This document shows positions 49,218-56,895 of a stretch of 57,767 nt of DNA, piece by piece. The stretch's first letter is position 1; each line of letters begins with the position of its first letter. The notes beneath the pieces were generated by a model that did no database searches, was not told the DNA's origin, and saw only the letters and a program-made list of their open reading frames with translations. Origin of the DNA: a virus; the IMG/VR virus record IMGVR_UViG_3300030060_004810, positions 1 to 57,767 of that record, one strand, 5' to 3'. The position numbers and the translations under genes are program-made.

Positions 49218-49411
49218 CTCCCGCGCCTCGTATTAATACATTTTTTGTAGTCACCACCAACAACAAAAAACGCACAGACTAGGTATTGCAACCGACTACA
49301 GCCAAAACCGGCTGGGCGTGGGACAAAAGGTAAAAACCCACTCGAACAAAACTCTTAGAGGAGGTGCGGCAACACCTAGTTTTGCTCTACCCAAGAGGAG
49401 TGCGAGAGCCC
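49169..49411 (-). ncRNA. Candidate structured non-coding RNA (about 243 nt)
   Basis: Flanked by a good promoter (49418-49446) and a terminator-like hairpin; contains no gene. Predicted hairpins: GCTCT/AGAGC at the 5' end (49384-49409); AAAACT...AGTTTT with inner AGGTG/CACCT (49348-49383); CAGCC/GGCTG (49299-49314); CCTAGT/ACTAGG (49182-49217). The second hairpin displays CACCTCCT, the same as the anti-Shine-Dalgarno end of 16S rRNA. It matches no RNA family I know. Confidence 0.5.
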
Positions 49412-49417
49412 ATTCAC

Positions 49418-49446
49418 ACCTTACAGAGGATTACTCTCATAGTCAA
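49418..49446 (-). promoter_or_regulatory. Sigma70-like promoter for the candidate ncRNA
   Basis: TTGACT (49441-49446), 17-nt spacer containing ATGAGAGTAA, TAAGGT (49418-49423), in the 374-base gap between two genes. Confidence 0.65.
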
Positions 49447-49448
49447 AT

Positions 49449-49487
49449 GATAGAAAAACGGAAAGGGTTGTGTTTTGGTTTTCTATC
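49449..49487 (-). terminator. Hairpin at the end of the 50571-49483 operon
   Basis: GATAGAAAAC (49487-49478) pairs with GTTTTTCTATC (49459-49449) with one bulge; the stop codon lies in the stem. T/A-rich stem, weak terminator or RNA end. Confidence 0.5.
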
Positions 49488-49743
49488 GAAACTTGCGTTG
49501 GATGTATTTGAAGACGCTGTAGATGGTCAGCACGTAGAAGGCTATGACGGTCATGGGTATGGAGATGTAGGCCAGTTCCCATGGGGACAGGAACAGAAGC
49601 TCCCACGTGAAGTGGATGGCGGACTCCACGTCTCCCATGGGACCTATGTCATAGGCTATGTCGTTTTCTTCGAGCAGGAACTGGAGGTCGTCCCATTCTT
49701 CGGGCGTGTAGCACCGGACGTAATCTTCCGGACAGGGTTGCAT
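49483..49743 (-). CDS. Small C-terminally anchored membrane protein
   Basis: 86 aa. Acidic N-terminal part (CYTPEEWDDLQFLLEENDIA) and hydrophobic C-terminal segments (WELLFLSPWELAYISIPM, VIAFYVLTIYSVFKYIQRK). One or two membrane spans with a basic end. Function unknown; could be a superinfection exclusion or envelope protein. Starts on the base where the previous gene stops. Confidence 0.75.
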   Translation of the reverse strand: MQPCPEDYVRCYTPEEWDDLQFLLEENDIAYDIGPMGDVESAIHFTWELLFLSPWELAYISIPMTVIAFYVLTIYSVFKYIQRKFR

Positions 49744-50021
49744 CAGTGGAGCATGGACCCGTGGGCCGAGTTCACATAATCCTCATGCTTCTCGAGGAGA
49801 TAGTCGGTGTAGATTTCAAAGCCCATGTGGCATAGCCCTGCAAAGAACTCCTGCTCGCTTTCGGCGGACAGAATTTTCATCATGCTTTGGCAGGTTTCAT
49901 CCCCGAGCCATGAGTCGTTTGTGGTTTCATTAAGAACAAAGTCGAGAAAAGCCTGATCGTCTTCCAACAATTGGGCAATCTCTCGACGTTGGTTAGTGGT
50001 CACTAACTTTTTATCGCTCAT
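49743..50021 (-). CDS. Small acidic helical protein, unknown
   Basis: 92 aa: KLVTTNQRREIAQLLEDDQA, FLDFVLNETTNDSWLGDETC, MGFEIYTDYLLEKHEDYVN. No known family. ATGA overlap with the upstream gene. Confidence 0.78.
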   Translation of the reverse strand: MSDKKLVTTNQRREIAQLLEDDQAFLDFVLNETTNDSWLGDETCQSMMKILSAESEQEFFAGLCHMGFEIYTDYLLEKHEDYVNSAHGSMLH

Positions 50022-50356
50022 CTAAACCTGTTGCCTAGCAAGGCTTTGGACCTCTCGAGGCAACGATTGTAAGACTTACAGCAGTAATTGTCTGCCCGCG
50101 GCGTCAATAGCGTATCGAGGATTCTACGGACGGTTCTCCAAAAGCAACTTTCAGTGGTTCTGAAAGCACGGCTGGATATTGTTTCCGCAGGGTTTCCGCC
50201 AAATAAAATGTTTAGCGCAATAGATAGACCGTCAATCAAGTCAACCACATAGACTTTTGCTCGTTTTAGCTTTGGGTTTTTCAACATTTTTTTCATCCGA
50301 GGGTAATGGTCAAGGTGTAAAGCTGAAACGTCTATGATAATTGTGGTTTCTCTCAT
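50018..50356 (-). CDS. 112-aa basic protein, unknown
   Basis: MRETTIIIDVSALHLDHYPR suggests an N-terminal beta strand followed by an Asp (PIN-like or toprim-like start, speculative). Remainder is basic with several Cys (NYCCKSYNRCLERSK). Start at 50356 is set by the ATGA overlap with the upstream stop; the frame is open upstream but in the other gene. Confidence 0.74.
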   Translation of the reverse strand: MRETTIIIDVSALHLDHYPRMKKMLKNPKLKRAKVYVVDLIDGLSIALNILFGGNPAETISSRAFRTTESCFWRTVRRILDTLLTPRADNYCCKSYNRCLERSKALLGNRFR

Positions 50357-50571
50357 CCAACTATGCCTACCAAGCTCATAATCAAAAGGATACCACCAAG
50401 GATGGCGTACTCTTTCCATGTCATCGGCTTGAATTTCTCGGGCTCTGCTTCGTTGTCCGTGGTCCCTGACGCTTCGACGCCGCCCACTGTGACCCACGCC
50501 TCATTCTCTGGTGTGTTCGGGTCATCTGCCACAAACCGCCCGCTCTCTGTTCTCGCTCGCTTTTTAGCCAT
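50353..50571 (-). CDS. Small C-tail anchored membrane protein
   Basis: 72 aa: basic/acidic soluble part (KKRARTESGRFVADDPNTPE) and C-terminal membrane segment (EYAILGGILLIMSLVGIVG). Start ATG 50571 with AGGAG 6 nt away. First gene of an operon whose promoter carries the same T-tract/17 nt architecture as units 1-4. Confidence 0.8.
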   Translation of the reverse strand: MAKKRARTESGRFVADDPNTPENEAWVTVGGVEASGTTDNEAEPEKFKPMTWKEYAILGGILLIMSLVGIVG

Positions 50572-50584
50572 CACGTTCTCCTAT

Positions 50585-50640
50585 ATCGGTGTACGATGGT
50601 TCCCATAAACTAACATATATGCAGACGCCGCGCAAAAAAA
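50585..50640 (-). promoter_or_regulatory. Leader of the 50571 operon (terminator-promoter type)
   Basis: -35 TTTTTT (50635-50640, T-tract of the terminator), 17-nt spacer, -10 TATGTT (50612-50617). A short ATCG/CGAT stem (50585-50597) lies near the 5' end. Confidence 0.55.
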
Positions 50641-50660
50641 ACCCGGCTCTGGGGCCGGGT
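50634..50660 (-). terminator. Intrinsic terminator after the 51315-50770 genes
   Basis: Minus-strand stem ACCCGGC / GCCGGGT, loop of 6, eight T. Confidence 0.92.
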
Positions 50661-50680
50661 CGGGATCATCATTTCGCAGT

Positions 50681-50757
50681 CACTTTGGAGAAAACTATGG
50701 TTGATCCCTAATAGCTCTTAGGAGTTCTGCGATAACCCCCATGAGAAGTCATCGCAG
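50681..50757. other. Plus-strand orphan ribosome site and inverted repeat
   Basis: Plus strand CACTTTGGAGAAAACT followed by ATG and only three more codons (MVDP, stop at 50708-50710), matching the ribosome sites of the 41-46 kb units but in the opposite direction. Then CTGCGAT (50727-50733) and ATCGCAG (50751-50757) form an inverted repeat. Possibly the remains of a cassette leader or an operator. Confidence 0.45.
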
Positions 50758-50769
50758 GACCCCAATCTA

Positions 50770-50943
50770 TCACTCAGGTCGGATAATTTCAAGAACCTCC
50801 ATGGTCGCCTCTGACAGGGGCGTAATGGACAAATCTTTTTGAATAGCTACGGGCTGTTTGAGCCGATTAGCAGTTTGCTGTCCGGCTTGTATGGAAATCA
50901 GCACGTCTTCAATTTCTTCTTGGGTTATTAACATCTTTCGCAT
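50770..50943 (-). CDS. 57-aa protein, unknown
   Basis: MRKMLITQEEIEDVLISIQA, then GQQTANRLKQPVAIQKDLSI and TPLSEATMEVLEIIRPE. Start within the preceding gene (35-nt overlap) because the longer frame has no good site; ATG at 50934 is an alternative. Unknown. Confidence 0.68.
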   Translation of the reverse strand: MRKMLITQEEIEDVLISIQAGQQTANRLKQPVAIQKDLSITPLSEATMEVLEIIRPE

Positions 50944-51088
50944 CGTGTTCTCGCACCGCTTCACTTTTAGCTTGGAGCAACTGTTGCCAGACTTCCAGCT
51001 TATCGAACTGATCCTTGGACACCGTGCCGTTTGCAAAGTCCTCTTCAAACTTTTTCAAAGCTTTATCAAACTCTTGCTGGATGGTCAT
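50909..51088 (-). CDS. 59-aa charged helical protein, unknown
   Basis: MTIQQEFDKALKKFEEDFAN, GTVSKDQFDKLEVWQQLLQA, KSEAVREHDAKDVNNPRRN. Helical hairpin pattern. ATGA overlap with the ribbon-helix-helix gene supports translation. Confidence 0.74.
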   Translation of the reverse strand: MTIQQEFDKALKKFEEDFANGTVSKDQFDKLEVWQQLLQAKSEAVREHDAKDVNNPRRN

Positions 51089-51315
51089 ATGCTAAAGCTC
51101 TTGGAACTCAGAGGGGCATCGTTCTCTTTCTTGAACGTGTCCACCTGCTCAGAGATGTACTCCTGATCACGATTGGACAGATTCTGCATCTTCCATTGCT
51201 CAATGATGTAGCGCAGTTGTCCGCTGATAGTGCGGCCTTCGACGCGGGCAATGACCACCACTTCCTCGTACACGTCTCGAGGTAACAAAGTGGATTTCCA
51301 TTTGGTTGTATCCAT
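51085..51315 (-). CDS. Ribbon-helix-helix (Arc-like) DNA-binding protein
   Basis: 76 aa. STLLPRDVYEEVVVIARVEG then RTISGQLRYIIEQWKMQN fits the Arc/MetJ ribbon-helix-helix fold (strand with alternating residues, two helices). The C-terminal tail is charged. The only clear transcription-regulator-sized DNA-binding protein of this region, so it is a candidate regulator of phage promoters. AGGAGA precedes the ATG. Confidence 0.8.
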   Translation of the reverse strand: MDTTKWKSTLLPRDVYEEVVVIARVEGRTISGQLRYIIEQWKMQNLSNRDQEYISEQVDTFKKENDAPLSSKSFSI

Positions 51316-51324
51316 TTGATTCTC

Positions 51325-51753
51325 CTAGATATTACCAAGTTTTCTGTGGTGAGCTACACACATTTTGTGTTGCTCGAGGGTAAGTTTCTTGTTCTGTCCG
51401 TAGTACGGGATAGCTAGTCGTTGCGCTACCATGAAGTCGTTTAACGAGTCTTCGTCGCCGTCAATCATGACGGTGGCCAACACCCTGCCAAATTTACCTT
51501 TGGAATCTAATGTGGTCTTGATGGTCACCTCTGTGCCAACAGGCAACAGATTGTTCACAAACTGTTTGGCAAACCGGCCCAGTGCTTTGAGGTCCTCAGT
51601 GCCCCCGCTCACCCTGCGCGTTTCCGCAGTATCGATGCCGTACAGGCGGACGCTCATTTTGAGGGACACGTCAAATCCCAACCGGACGTTCAAAGACAGG
51701 CTGTCCCCGTCAATGACGCGTAGCACTTCGGCGCGGTAGCAGTACAGTTCCAT
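51325..51753 (-). CDS. Staphylococcal nuclease-like (SNase) protein
   Basis: 142 aa. Pattern VLRVIDGDSLSLNVRLGFDV, VRLYGIDTAETR (active-site Arg/Asp region), KFGRVLATVMIDG and LAIPYYGQ is diagnostic for SNase-fold nucleases. No signal peptide, so it acts inside the cell. In phages such nucleases may degrade host DNA or process intermediates. 29 nt after the polymerase gene. Confidence 0.9.
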   Translation of the reverse strand: MELYCYRAEVLRVIDGDSLSLNVRLGFDVSLKMSVRLYGIDTAETRRVSGGTEDLKALGRFAKQFVNNLLPVGTEVTIKTTLDSKGKFGRVLATVMIDGDEDSLNDFMVAQRLAIPYYGQNKKLTLEQHKMCVAHHRKLGNI

Positions 51754-51782
51754 GTTATACGATTCTACGCATAGTTATGAGA

Positions 51783-53684
51783 TTAATCAAGCTCTTCACC
51801 CTCACCCCAACTTGGCCCGTAGTCCACGTCACATTTGTTGGGAACCTGCAATGGCACGGCGTTTTGCATGATTTCTGAAAGCTCACGAGCGTGGTCCTCG
51901 CTCTCGACTGAGAAGGCCAGTTCGTCATGCACCTGTAGCATGGGCACGTGCCCTGCTTCACACACGTCCACCATGGCCTGCTTGGTCATGTCCGCGGCAG
52001 ACGCTTGGATCAGGCGGTTCAGAGCTTTATAGGTGTAAGCTCGACGTAGTCTGGTCGTTGGTCCGTGAGCCGCGATGGCTTCTTCTCGAGGCAGGGCTTT
52101 GTGCATTTCAAACGCGTCAGGCTCCCAGAGGTCAAAGCGGCATTTTCTACCGCGCAGGGACCGCACACTACCGGATGACCGCGGGTCCTCCAGTTTCTTC
52201 TGTACGCCTTTCATGAGTCCTTTTACGAAGGGGACGCGCTTGTGATATTGCTGGGTCAGGGCTTTGGCTTCGTCCACGCTGACATCCAGTTGATCTGACA
52301 ATTTATTAACACCCATCCCATACATCATTCCGAGGTTGATGACCTTGGCTTGCTTGCGGGGAATGCGGGCCATCTCGCTGACCATCGTGTGAAAATCCAT
52401 GTTGGGATCATTTCGGTACGCATCCACAAAAGCCTCGACGCCCTCTAACGGCATACCCTTGTAATCACCGTAGTTCTTCGCGAAATGCACCAAGATCCGC
52501 GGCTCTTGTTGCGAGAAGTCGATAGCCGCCCACTGCTGGCCCTCTTCTGGTAGAAACAACGAGCGGATCATAGGGCCTAGCTCTGGGTCGCGGGCCGGTA
52601 TCTGTTGCAGGTTGGGCGAGTTCATGGAGATGCGGCCTGAGACGGTGCCTCCGTCGTCTGACCGTAGCTGGTTGATATGGCTATGAATCCTGCCGTCATG
52701 CACGTATTTCAGGATACCATCGATAAACGAGCCGCTGGTCTTGTTGAGGTTGCGGGCTTTGACGATCCACTTGGCGAGGTCGTGGTTATGTTCCGACAGA
52801 AACGATTTGGTAAAGCTGGGTGCCCCTTTCTCTGTACTGGGGTAAGGGATGCTCAGTTTGTCGAAAGCCTTGGAGATAGATTGCGCCGCCCAAATTTCTA
52901 CATCTGTGCCTGCCAATGCTTTGATTTGTTTAAGAGCTTCTTTCTCCTGCTTGATCAGGACTTGCTTGGTCCGTTCAGCGCGGTCCAAGTCTACCCGTAT
53001 GCCGCGCTTCGTCATCTCGACAAGGTGCGGTAGCAGGCGAATCTCTAGGTTCCACACGTCCCACAGGTCTTCACGGTTCAGCAGGGTCTTGAAGTGATTC
53101 CATAGCTCCAGCGTAATCTCTGCGTCTGTCTCCGCGTAGGGGCCGACATACATAGCAGGGAGCTTCCACATCTCGCCCTTGGGGTCCACGCCAAACTCCT
53201 TTGCGGCCTCTACCAGTGTCTTTTCGGACTTGGTCTTGCCGAGGTAGTCGTAGCACAGGGCATTTAGGCTGTAGCTGAAGCGGTTTTCGTCAATCAAGCT
53301 GGCGGTAATCATGGTATCGATCACGCGGCCTTTGACTTCAAAGCCCTCTGCACGTAGCCAGCCAAGATCGTACTGGGCGTTGTGCATGATCTTGTCGGCA
53401 GGGCACTCAAAGACCTTTTTGAGCCATTTGCTGACAATACGCTTGTCTAAGTTGCCGCCGCCTGCGTGACCCACAGGGACATAGCATTTCCAGCCGCCTA
53501 CCGCTATTGCATAGCCCACCACCTCGCCGTCCTTCGTTGGCCAGCCCGGTCCTTTCTGCTTGAGGTTCGGGTCGCGTGTTTCAACGTCTATGGCTATTTC
53601 GTCGGCGTCAAAGATGTCCGGCAACTCCATCGGGGGCACCCAATCGGATTTGGGCGGGAACATCGCCATCTGTAGCTTTGTCAT
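51783..53684 (-). CDS. polA: DNA polymerase I (family A), Leu762 type
   Basis: 633 aa. 3'-5' exonuclease: Asp33/Glu35 in AIDVETRD, HNAQYD (101-106), YAETDAE (183-189). Polymerase: motif A AAIDFSQQEPR (387-396; usual is DYSQIELR), motif B RKQAKVINLGMMYG (443-456) with Leu451 where E. coli has Phe762, motif C VHDE (585-588). No 5'-3' nuclease and no DnaJ insert. Copies the phage genome. Start overlaps the zinc-ribbon stop (ATGA). Confidence 0.95.
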   Translation of the reverse strand: MTKLQMAMFPPKSDWVPPMELPDIFDADEIAIDVETRDPNLKQKGPGWPTKDGEVVGYAIAVGGWKCYVPVGHAGGGNLDKRIVSKWLKKVFECPADKIMHNAQYDLGWLRAEGFEVKGRVIDTMITASLIDENRFSYSLNALCYDYLGKTKSEKTLVEAAKEFGVDPKGEMWKLPAMYVGPYAETDAEITLELWNHFKTLLNREDLWDVWNLEIRLLPHLVEMTKRGIRVDLDRAERTKQVLIKQEKEALKQIKALAGTDVEIWAAQSISKAFDKLSIPYPSTEKGAPSFTKSFLSEHNHDLAKWIVKARNLNKTSGSFIDGILKYVHDGRIHSHINQLRSDDGGTVSGRISMNSPNLQQIPARDPELGPMIRSLFLPEEGQQWAAIDFSQQEPRILVHFAKNYGDYKGMPLEGVEAFVDAYRNDPNMDFHTMVSEMARIPRKQAKVINLGMMYGMGVNKLSDQLDVSVDEAKALTQQYHKRVPFVKGLMKGVQKKLEDPRSSGSVRSLRGRKCRFDLWEPDAFEMHKALPREEAIAAHGPTTRLRRAYTYKALNRLIQASAADMTKQAMVDVCEAGHVPMLQVHDELAFSVESEDHARELSEIMQNAVPLQVPNKCDVDYGPSWGEGEELD

Positions 53685-53839
53685 GCTACTTTCCTCTCTC
53701 GCAGAATGGCTTTTTCAAAGTGGTTGCAAGCTCTACACCACCACCCCACACGCTTGTTCTCTGAAGCAAGAATGATCTCTTCAGCTTTGTTCTTACACTT
53801 GGGACACGGGGTGTGACTCATTTCGGTTTCTTCTTTCAT
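53681..53839 (-). CDS. 52-aa zinc-ribbon protein in the replication operon
   Basis: MKEETEMSHTPCPKCKNKAE, then EIILASENKRVGWWCRACNH and FEKAILRERKVA. Two CxxC pairs (Cys12/Cys15, Cys35/Cys38) form a zinc ribbon. ATGA overlaps with both the helicase stop and the polymerase start make it certain to be translated. May be a polymerase or helicase cofactor; unknown. Confidence 0.87.
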   Translation of the reverse strand: MKEETEMSHTPCPKCKNKAEEIILASENKRVGWWCRACNHFEKAILRERKVA

Positions 53840-55338
53840 AACGCATAGGCCCTTAAATAGTCGTCCGGTTCGAGGATGTAGAGGTTTTTTAATGTGCGAG
53901 TGACCCCCACATAGAAAACGCGGTGTAGATCATCGCCGCCTTCTTCTATGGCCGCGGCAGTAAGATCAGGCAGGATCACCACGTTCTCTGCTTCGCCGCC
54001 CTTTGTGCCGTGAATCGTGGACAGTCGGATGCGCGGCTTGGCGTTGAACTTCTCGCCGCTCCGCAAGAGAGCCGTTATGTAGGCCCTGTCGGCATCTGGG
54101 ATGCGATCCATAGCCTCATGCCAGATCATTTGGTCAGTGGCCAGTAAGCCGTAATGATCTTGCAGTTGCTTGAGGTCGAACATGTCTTCGTCGTCTGCGG
54201 CTATGTTTTTGTGGCCACGTTTTATCCGTGCACCATTTCCGGTCATGTACCCGTAGATTGCTTGCACTGCACCAAAAGGGATCGCCTTACCTTTCCGCAT
54301 GGTTTCCCAGCCGTTGATGGCCAGTGACATCTTTTCGGGAATAGAGCGTCTGCCTGCCTGTGTTTCAAACAAATAGCCGCCATTTTTAAGCTCTTGCTGG
54401 ATGTCATAAAGCATGTAGCGAGCTTGGGCCATGATGAGCCAACTACCCTCGGACATGTCTATTGTCCTGATATCAGGAACACGAAATATCTGTCCCTGCT
54501 CTTTTTTGGGGCGGTAGACCTTTGGGAAACGATTTTGTATGCGAGAAGCGATTTTCTCTGCTAAAACGTGAATTACTTCGGGAACGCGGTAACTTTGCTC
54601 TAAAACTTCGGCATCACCGGACAAGTTGATGAAATGGTCAACGTCCGCCCCAGCCCAGCGATAAATAGCCTGATCGTCGTCGCCTGCCACGTACATCCGC
54701 TCAGACTTTTCATCCAGCTTATGAGCAATGTCCCACTGCAAGGGCGACAGGTCTTGCGCTTCATCCAGAAAGCATATCTTCAGCGGGGGCATCAAATGAT
54801 CAGCTTCCTTGGCAAAACGCATGATCAAGTCTGTAAAGTCCATTAGGCCAAAGGTGCTTTTGTAGTTGGCGTAAGAGTCCGCAACATACTTCACTTCCAT
54901 CCACGTGAAGTTGACGTTGGAGTGGTTGTACTCATGCTCCAGCGCGGTTTTCTTGGTCTTTGACAGGTTGATGAGTTGCAAGATGGGGTGATCTGTAGCC
55001 TTAAACGACACATCTTCGTCATCGCTGGCCGAGCTATTTAGGTTAAAACCTATGGCTTGGGACAACTCTTTGTAATTCTGCGAACCCATCAACTCAGTCT
55101 CTTTGACGCCCATCAGCCGATATGCGAGAGAATGGATGGTGCGAAAATACGGCAGGTCCTTGTCAGGGTCCAAGTCAAACCGCTTGGCGGCGCGTTCTTT
55201 GGCCTCTGTCGCCGCCTTACGGGTAAACGCAAAGAAGCCTACCTGTGAGGGCGGGATGCCTTTGTCGAGGGTTTGTTCCACCATGTTCAGCAACGTAGTG
55301 GTCTTGCCGGTGCCGGGCGGCCCGAATATCCGGAACAT
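53836..55338 (-). CDS. UvrD/Rep-like superfamily 1 helicase
   Basis: 500 aa. Motif I FGPPGTGKTTT (5-15), II FLDEAQDLSPLQW, III AGDDDQAIYRWAGAD, IV EQSYRVPEVIHVLAEKI, V LSTIHGTKGGEAENVVIL, VI RVFYVGVTRTLKNLYIL: all standard for 3'-5' DNA helicases of the UvrD family. Shorter than UvrD (about 720 aa). Likely unwinds DNA at forks or recombination intermediates; no DnaB-type helicase is seen, so this may be the replicative helicase. Start overlaps the primase stop. Confidence 0.93.
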   Translation of the reverse strand: MFRIFGPPGTGKTTTLLNMVEQTLDKGIPPSQVGFFAFTRKAATEAKERAAKRFDLDPDKDLPYFRTIHSLAYRLMGVKETELMGSQNYKELSQAIGFNLNSSASDDEDVSFKATDHPILQLINLSKTKKTALEHEYNHSNVNFTWMEVKYVADSYANYKSTFGLMDFTDLIMRFAKEADHLMPPLKICFLDEAQDLSPLQWDIAHKLDEKSERMYVAGDDDQAIYRWAGADVDHFINLSGDAEVLEQSYRVPEVIHVLAEKIASRIQNRFPKVYRPKKEQGQIFRVPDIRTIDMSEGSWLIMAQARYMLYDIQQELKNGGYLFETQAGRRSIPEKMSLAINGWETMRKGKAIPFGAVQAIYGYMTGNGARIKRGHKNIAADDEDMFDLKQLQDHYGLLATDQMIWHEAMDRIPDADRAYITALLRSGEKFNAKPRIRLSTIHGTKGGEAENVVILPDLTAAAIEEGGDDLHRVFYVGVTRTLKNLYILEPDDYLRAYAL

Positions 55339-56876
55339 TAGAACGGGTCCGGGGTCCGTGGTTCAAAGCTTTTGGACTCTGGTCCTCCGGTAGGAGTCTC
55401 CGGTAAAGGTACGCGCCACACACGTATGGCTTTGCCCTTAATTTTTAACTGCACAGCCTCGCCATTGATGTCCCGTAGACGCTGGGCCACTTTATGGGTC
55501 TTAAACTCACTGAAGCGGTTTTTACGCAGAAATCCCTCAAAGTCTTTGAGCCTGAAATGAACAGCCTCGCCCTCTTCGTCCACCCATGGACGGCGAAGCA
55601 AAATTTCTTCCTTGTCTTCGGCTTTTTGTGTAGAAGTGCAGAACTCGTCCAAAAACTCGTAAAACTGTCCATTAATGCTGGCGTCCTCGCTCACCTCCAT
55701 AATTGCGCCGTCTGTCTCAGCCATTTCTTTCATAAGCTGGTTGATGCGGCCCTCCCACCCGCGGCGGGGCATGGTCTGAGGCATAAAATTAAGCTGTTCG
55801 ATACAGGCTTTCTGAAAGACGGTCTGGTTCTGAAGCGCGTCCGTGTCCAGTTCCAGCGGTACACCGTTCACGTCTAGGAACCATACGGGCGGGATGGAGT
55901 TGTATTTGCGTAAGTTTGCTACGGCCATGTCGCTGATAGCGGCTCCAATGCCAAACTTGCGGGTCTGGCATAGCTCACGGTTGCAGTACGGTTGGATCGG
56001 CGGCTCGTTGCACCGGTAGGCGTAGTCCTTTTTTTCCAACTGTTTGACCACGATATTGACCTCATTCAGAGGCAACGGCGGGTCGATGTAACTCATGTTG
56101 TGGTGGAGGATTTCGTCCTGCCACGTATCTGCGTAGGCTTTACGTAAGTAAACACCTATCGAAAAGAGTCCGTTGTTTCGGCCTCCTTCACTAATTTTCT
56201 GGGAGCATAGGGTTTGGAGACAGGGCGGACCGTCCACAATCGCTGTTCCTTCGACGGTAGCCTGCGTGAGTGCTTGTAGTTGCTCTGGTGTTTGGACGTG
56301 TGCCGCATGAAGCCCGAAAAACTCCTGCAATGTCGCGGCGGACCCATCATCGTTGAAAGCGTAGCGTAGCCCCTCTTCCGCATTGAAATACGGCATATTG
56401 AGGAAGTTACCGATATCGCCTCGGTCTAGGAAAAGTTTGATTTGCTTCGGAAATATTTCGCTACCGCCGTAGCCCAGCCCACTAGCTAGATGCTGAAGTG
56501 TGGACTGCATGATCTTGGCGGCCACCCAATCGGTGCTGAAGATGAAGCAGTGTGCGCCTCCGCTTTTGGACCGACAGACTACCAGAGGAAGCTTGGCGTG
56601 ACGAATCCGCTCCACCAACTTTGCATGGTCTAGTGGGTATTCATCAATATCGATGCAACCCCAAATGCACTTGTCGTCTTCATTAATCGGGATGATCCCG
56701 ATCCCTGCCCCTTCTCCAGCCAGATGTTGCTGGAAATGCTCCGTGGTGCGTGGCTCGCGAATAACTCGCGCTTTACCTTGTGATTTGCCATTAGAGCTTG
56801 TTCTGTCGATTTCAAACGTGCCGTAGGCTTGTTTGAGGCCATCAAATATGACCGAGAAACGATCTGCATCAGACAT
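55338..56876 (-). CDS. Archaeo-eukaryotic-type (TOTE-like) primase
   Basis: 512 aa. Motif I WGCIDIDEY (Asp76 and Asp78), motif II SKSGGAHCFIF (His109), then SEIFPKQIK (139-147), which together fit the TOTE conflict system AEP primase domain. C-terminal half is helical, with Cys cluster YRCNEPPIQPYCNRELCQ (around residue 300) that may bind zinc, and a basic end typical of primase C-terminal domains. Makes primers for the family A polymerase. Preceded by an RNA hairpin. Confidence 0.87.
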   Translation of the reverse strand: MSDADRFSVIFDGLKQAYGTFEIDRTSSNGKSQGKARVIREPRTTEHFQQHLAGEGAGIGIIPINEDDKCIWGCIDIDEYPLDHAKLVERIRHAKLPLVVCRSKSGGAHCFIFSTDWVAAKIMQSTLQHLASGLGYGGSEIFPKQIKLFLDRGDIGNFLNMPYFNAEEGLRYAFNDDGSAATLQEFFGLHAAHVQTPEQLQALTQATVEGTAIVDGPPCLQTLCSQKISEGGRNNGLFSIGVYLRKAYADTWQDEILHHNMSYIDPPLPLNEVNIVVKQLEKKDYAYRCNEPPIQPYCNRELCQTRKFGIGAAISDMAVANLRKYNSIPPVWFLDVNGVPLELDTDALQNQTVFQKACIEQLNFMPQTMPRRGWEGRINQLMKEMAETDGAIMEVSEDASINGQFYEFLDEFCTSTQKAEDKEEILLRRPWVDEEGEAVHFRLKDFEGFLRKNRFSEFKTHKVAQRLRDINGEAVQLKIKGKAIRVWRVPLPETPTGGPESKSFEPRTPDPF

Positions 56877-56895
56877 TTTTTATTCGCCAAAGTAA

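Noticed and set aside
49270-49320. tRNA-like T-loop (GGTTGCAATACC) on the minus strand
   Set aside because: No acceptor or anticodon stem can be formed around it.
49318-49779. 153-aa plus-strand frame
   Set aside because: Opposes two minus-strand genes coupled by overlap, lies across the promoter and hairpins, and its protein has no domain pattern.
50357-50497. N-terminal extension of the 112-aa gene
   Set aside because: It is the shadow of the membrane-anchored gene upstream, and ATGA coupling marks the shorter start.
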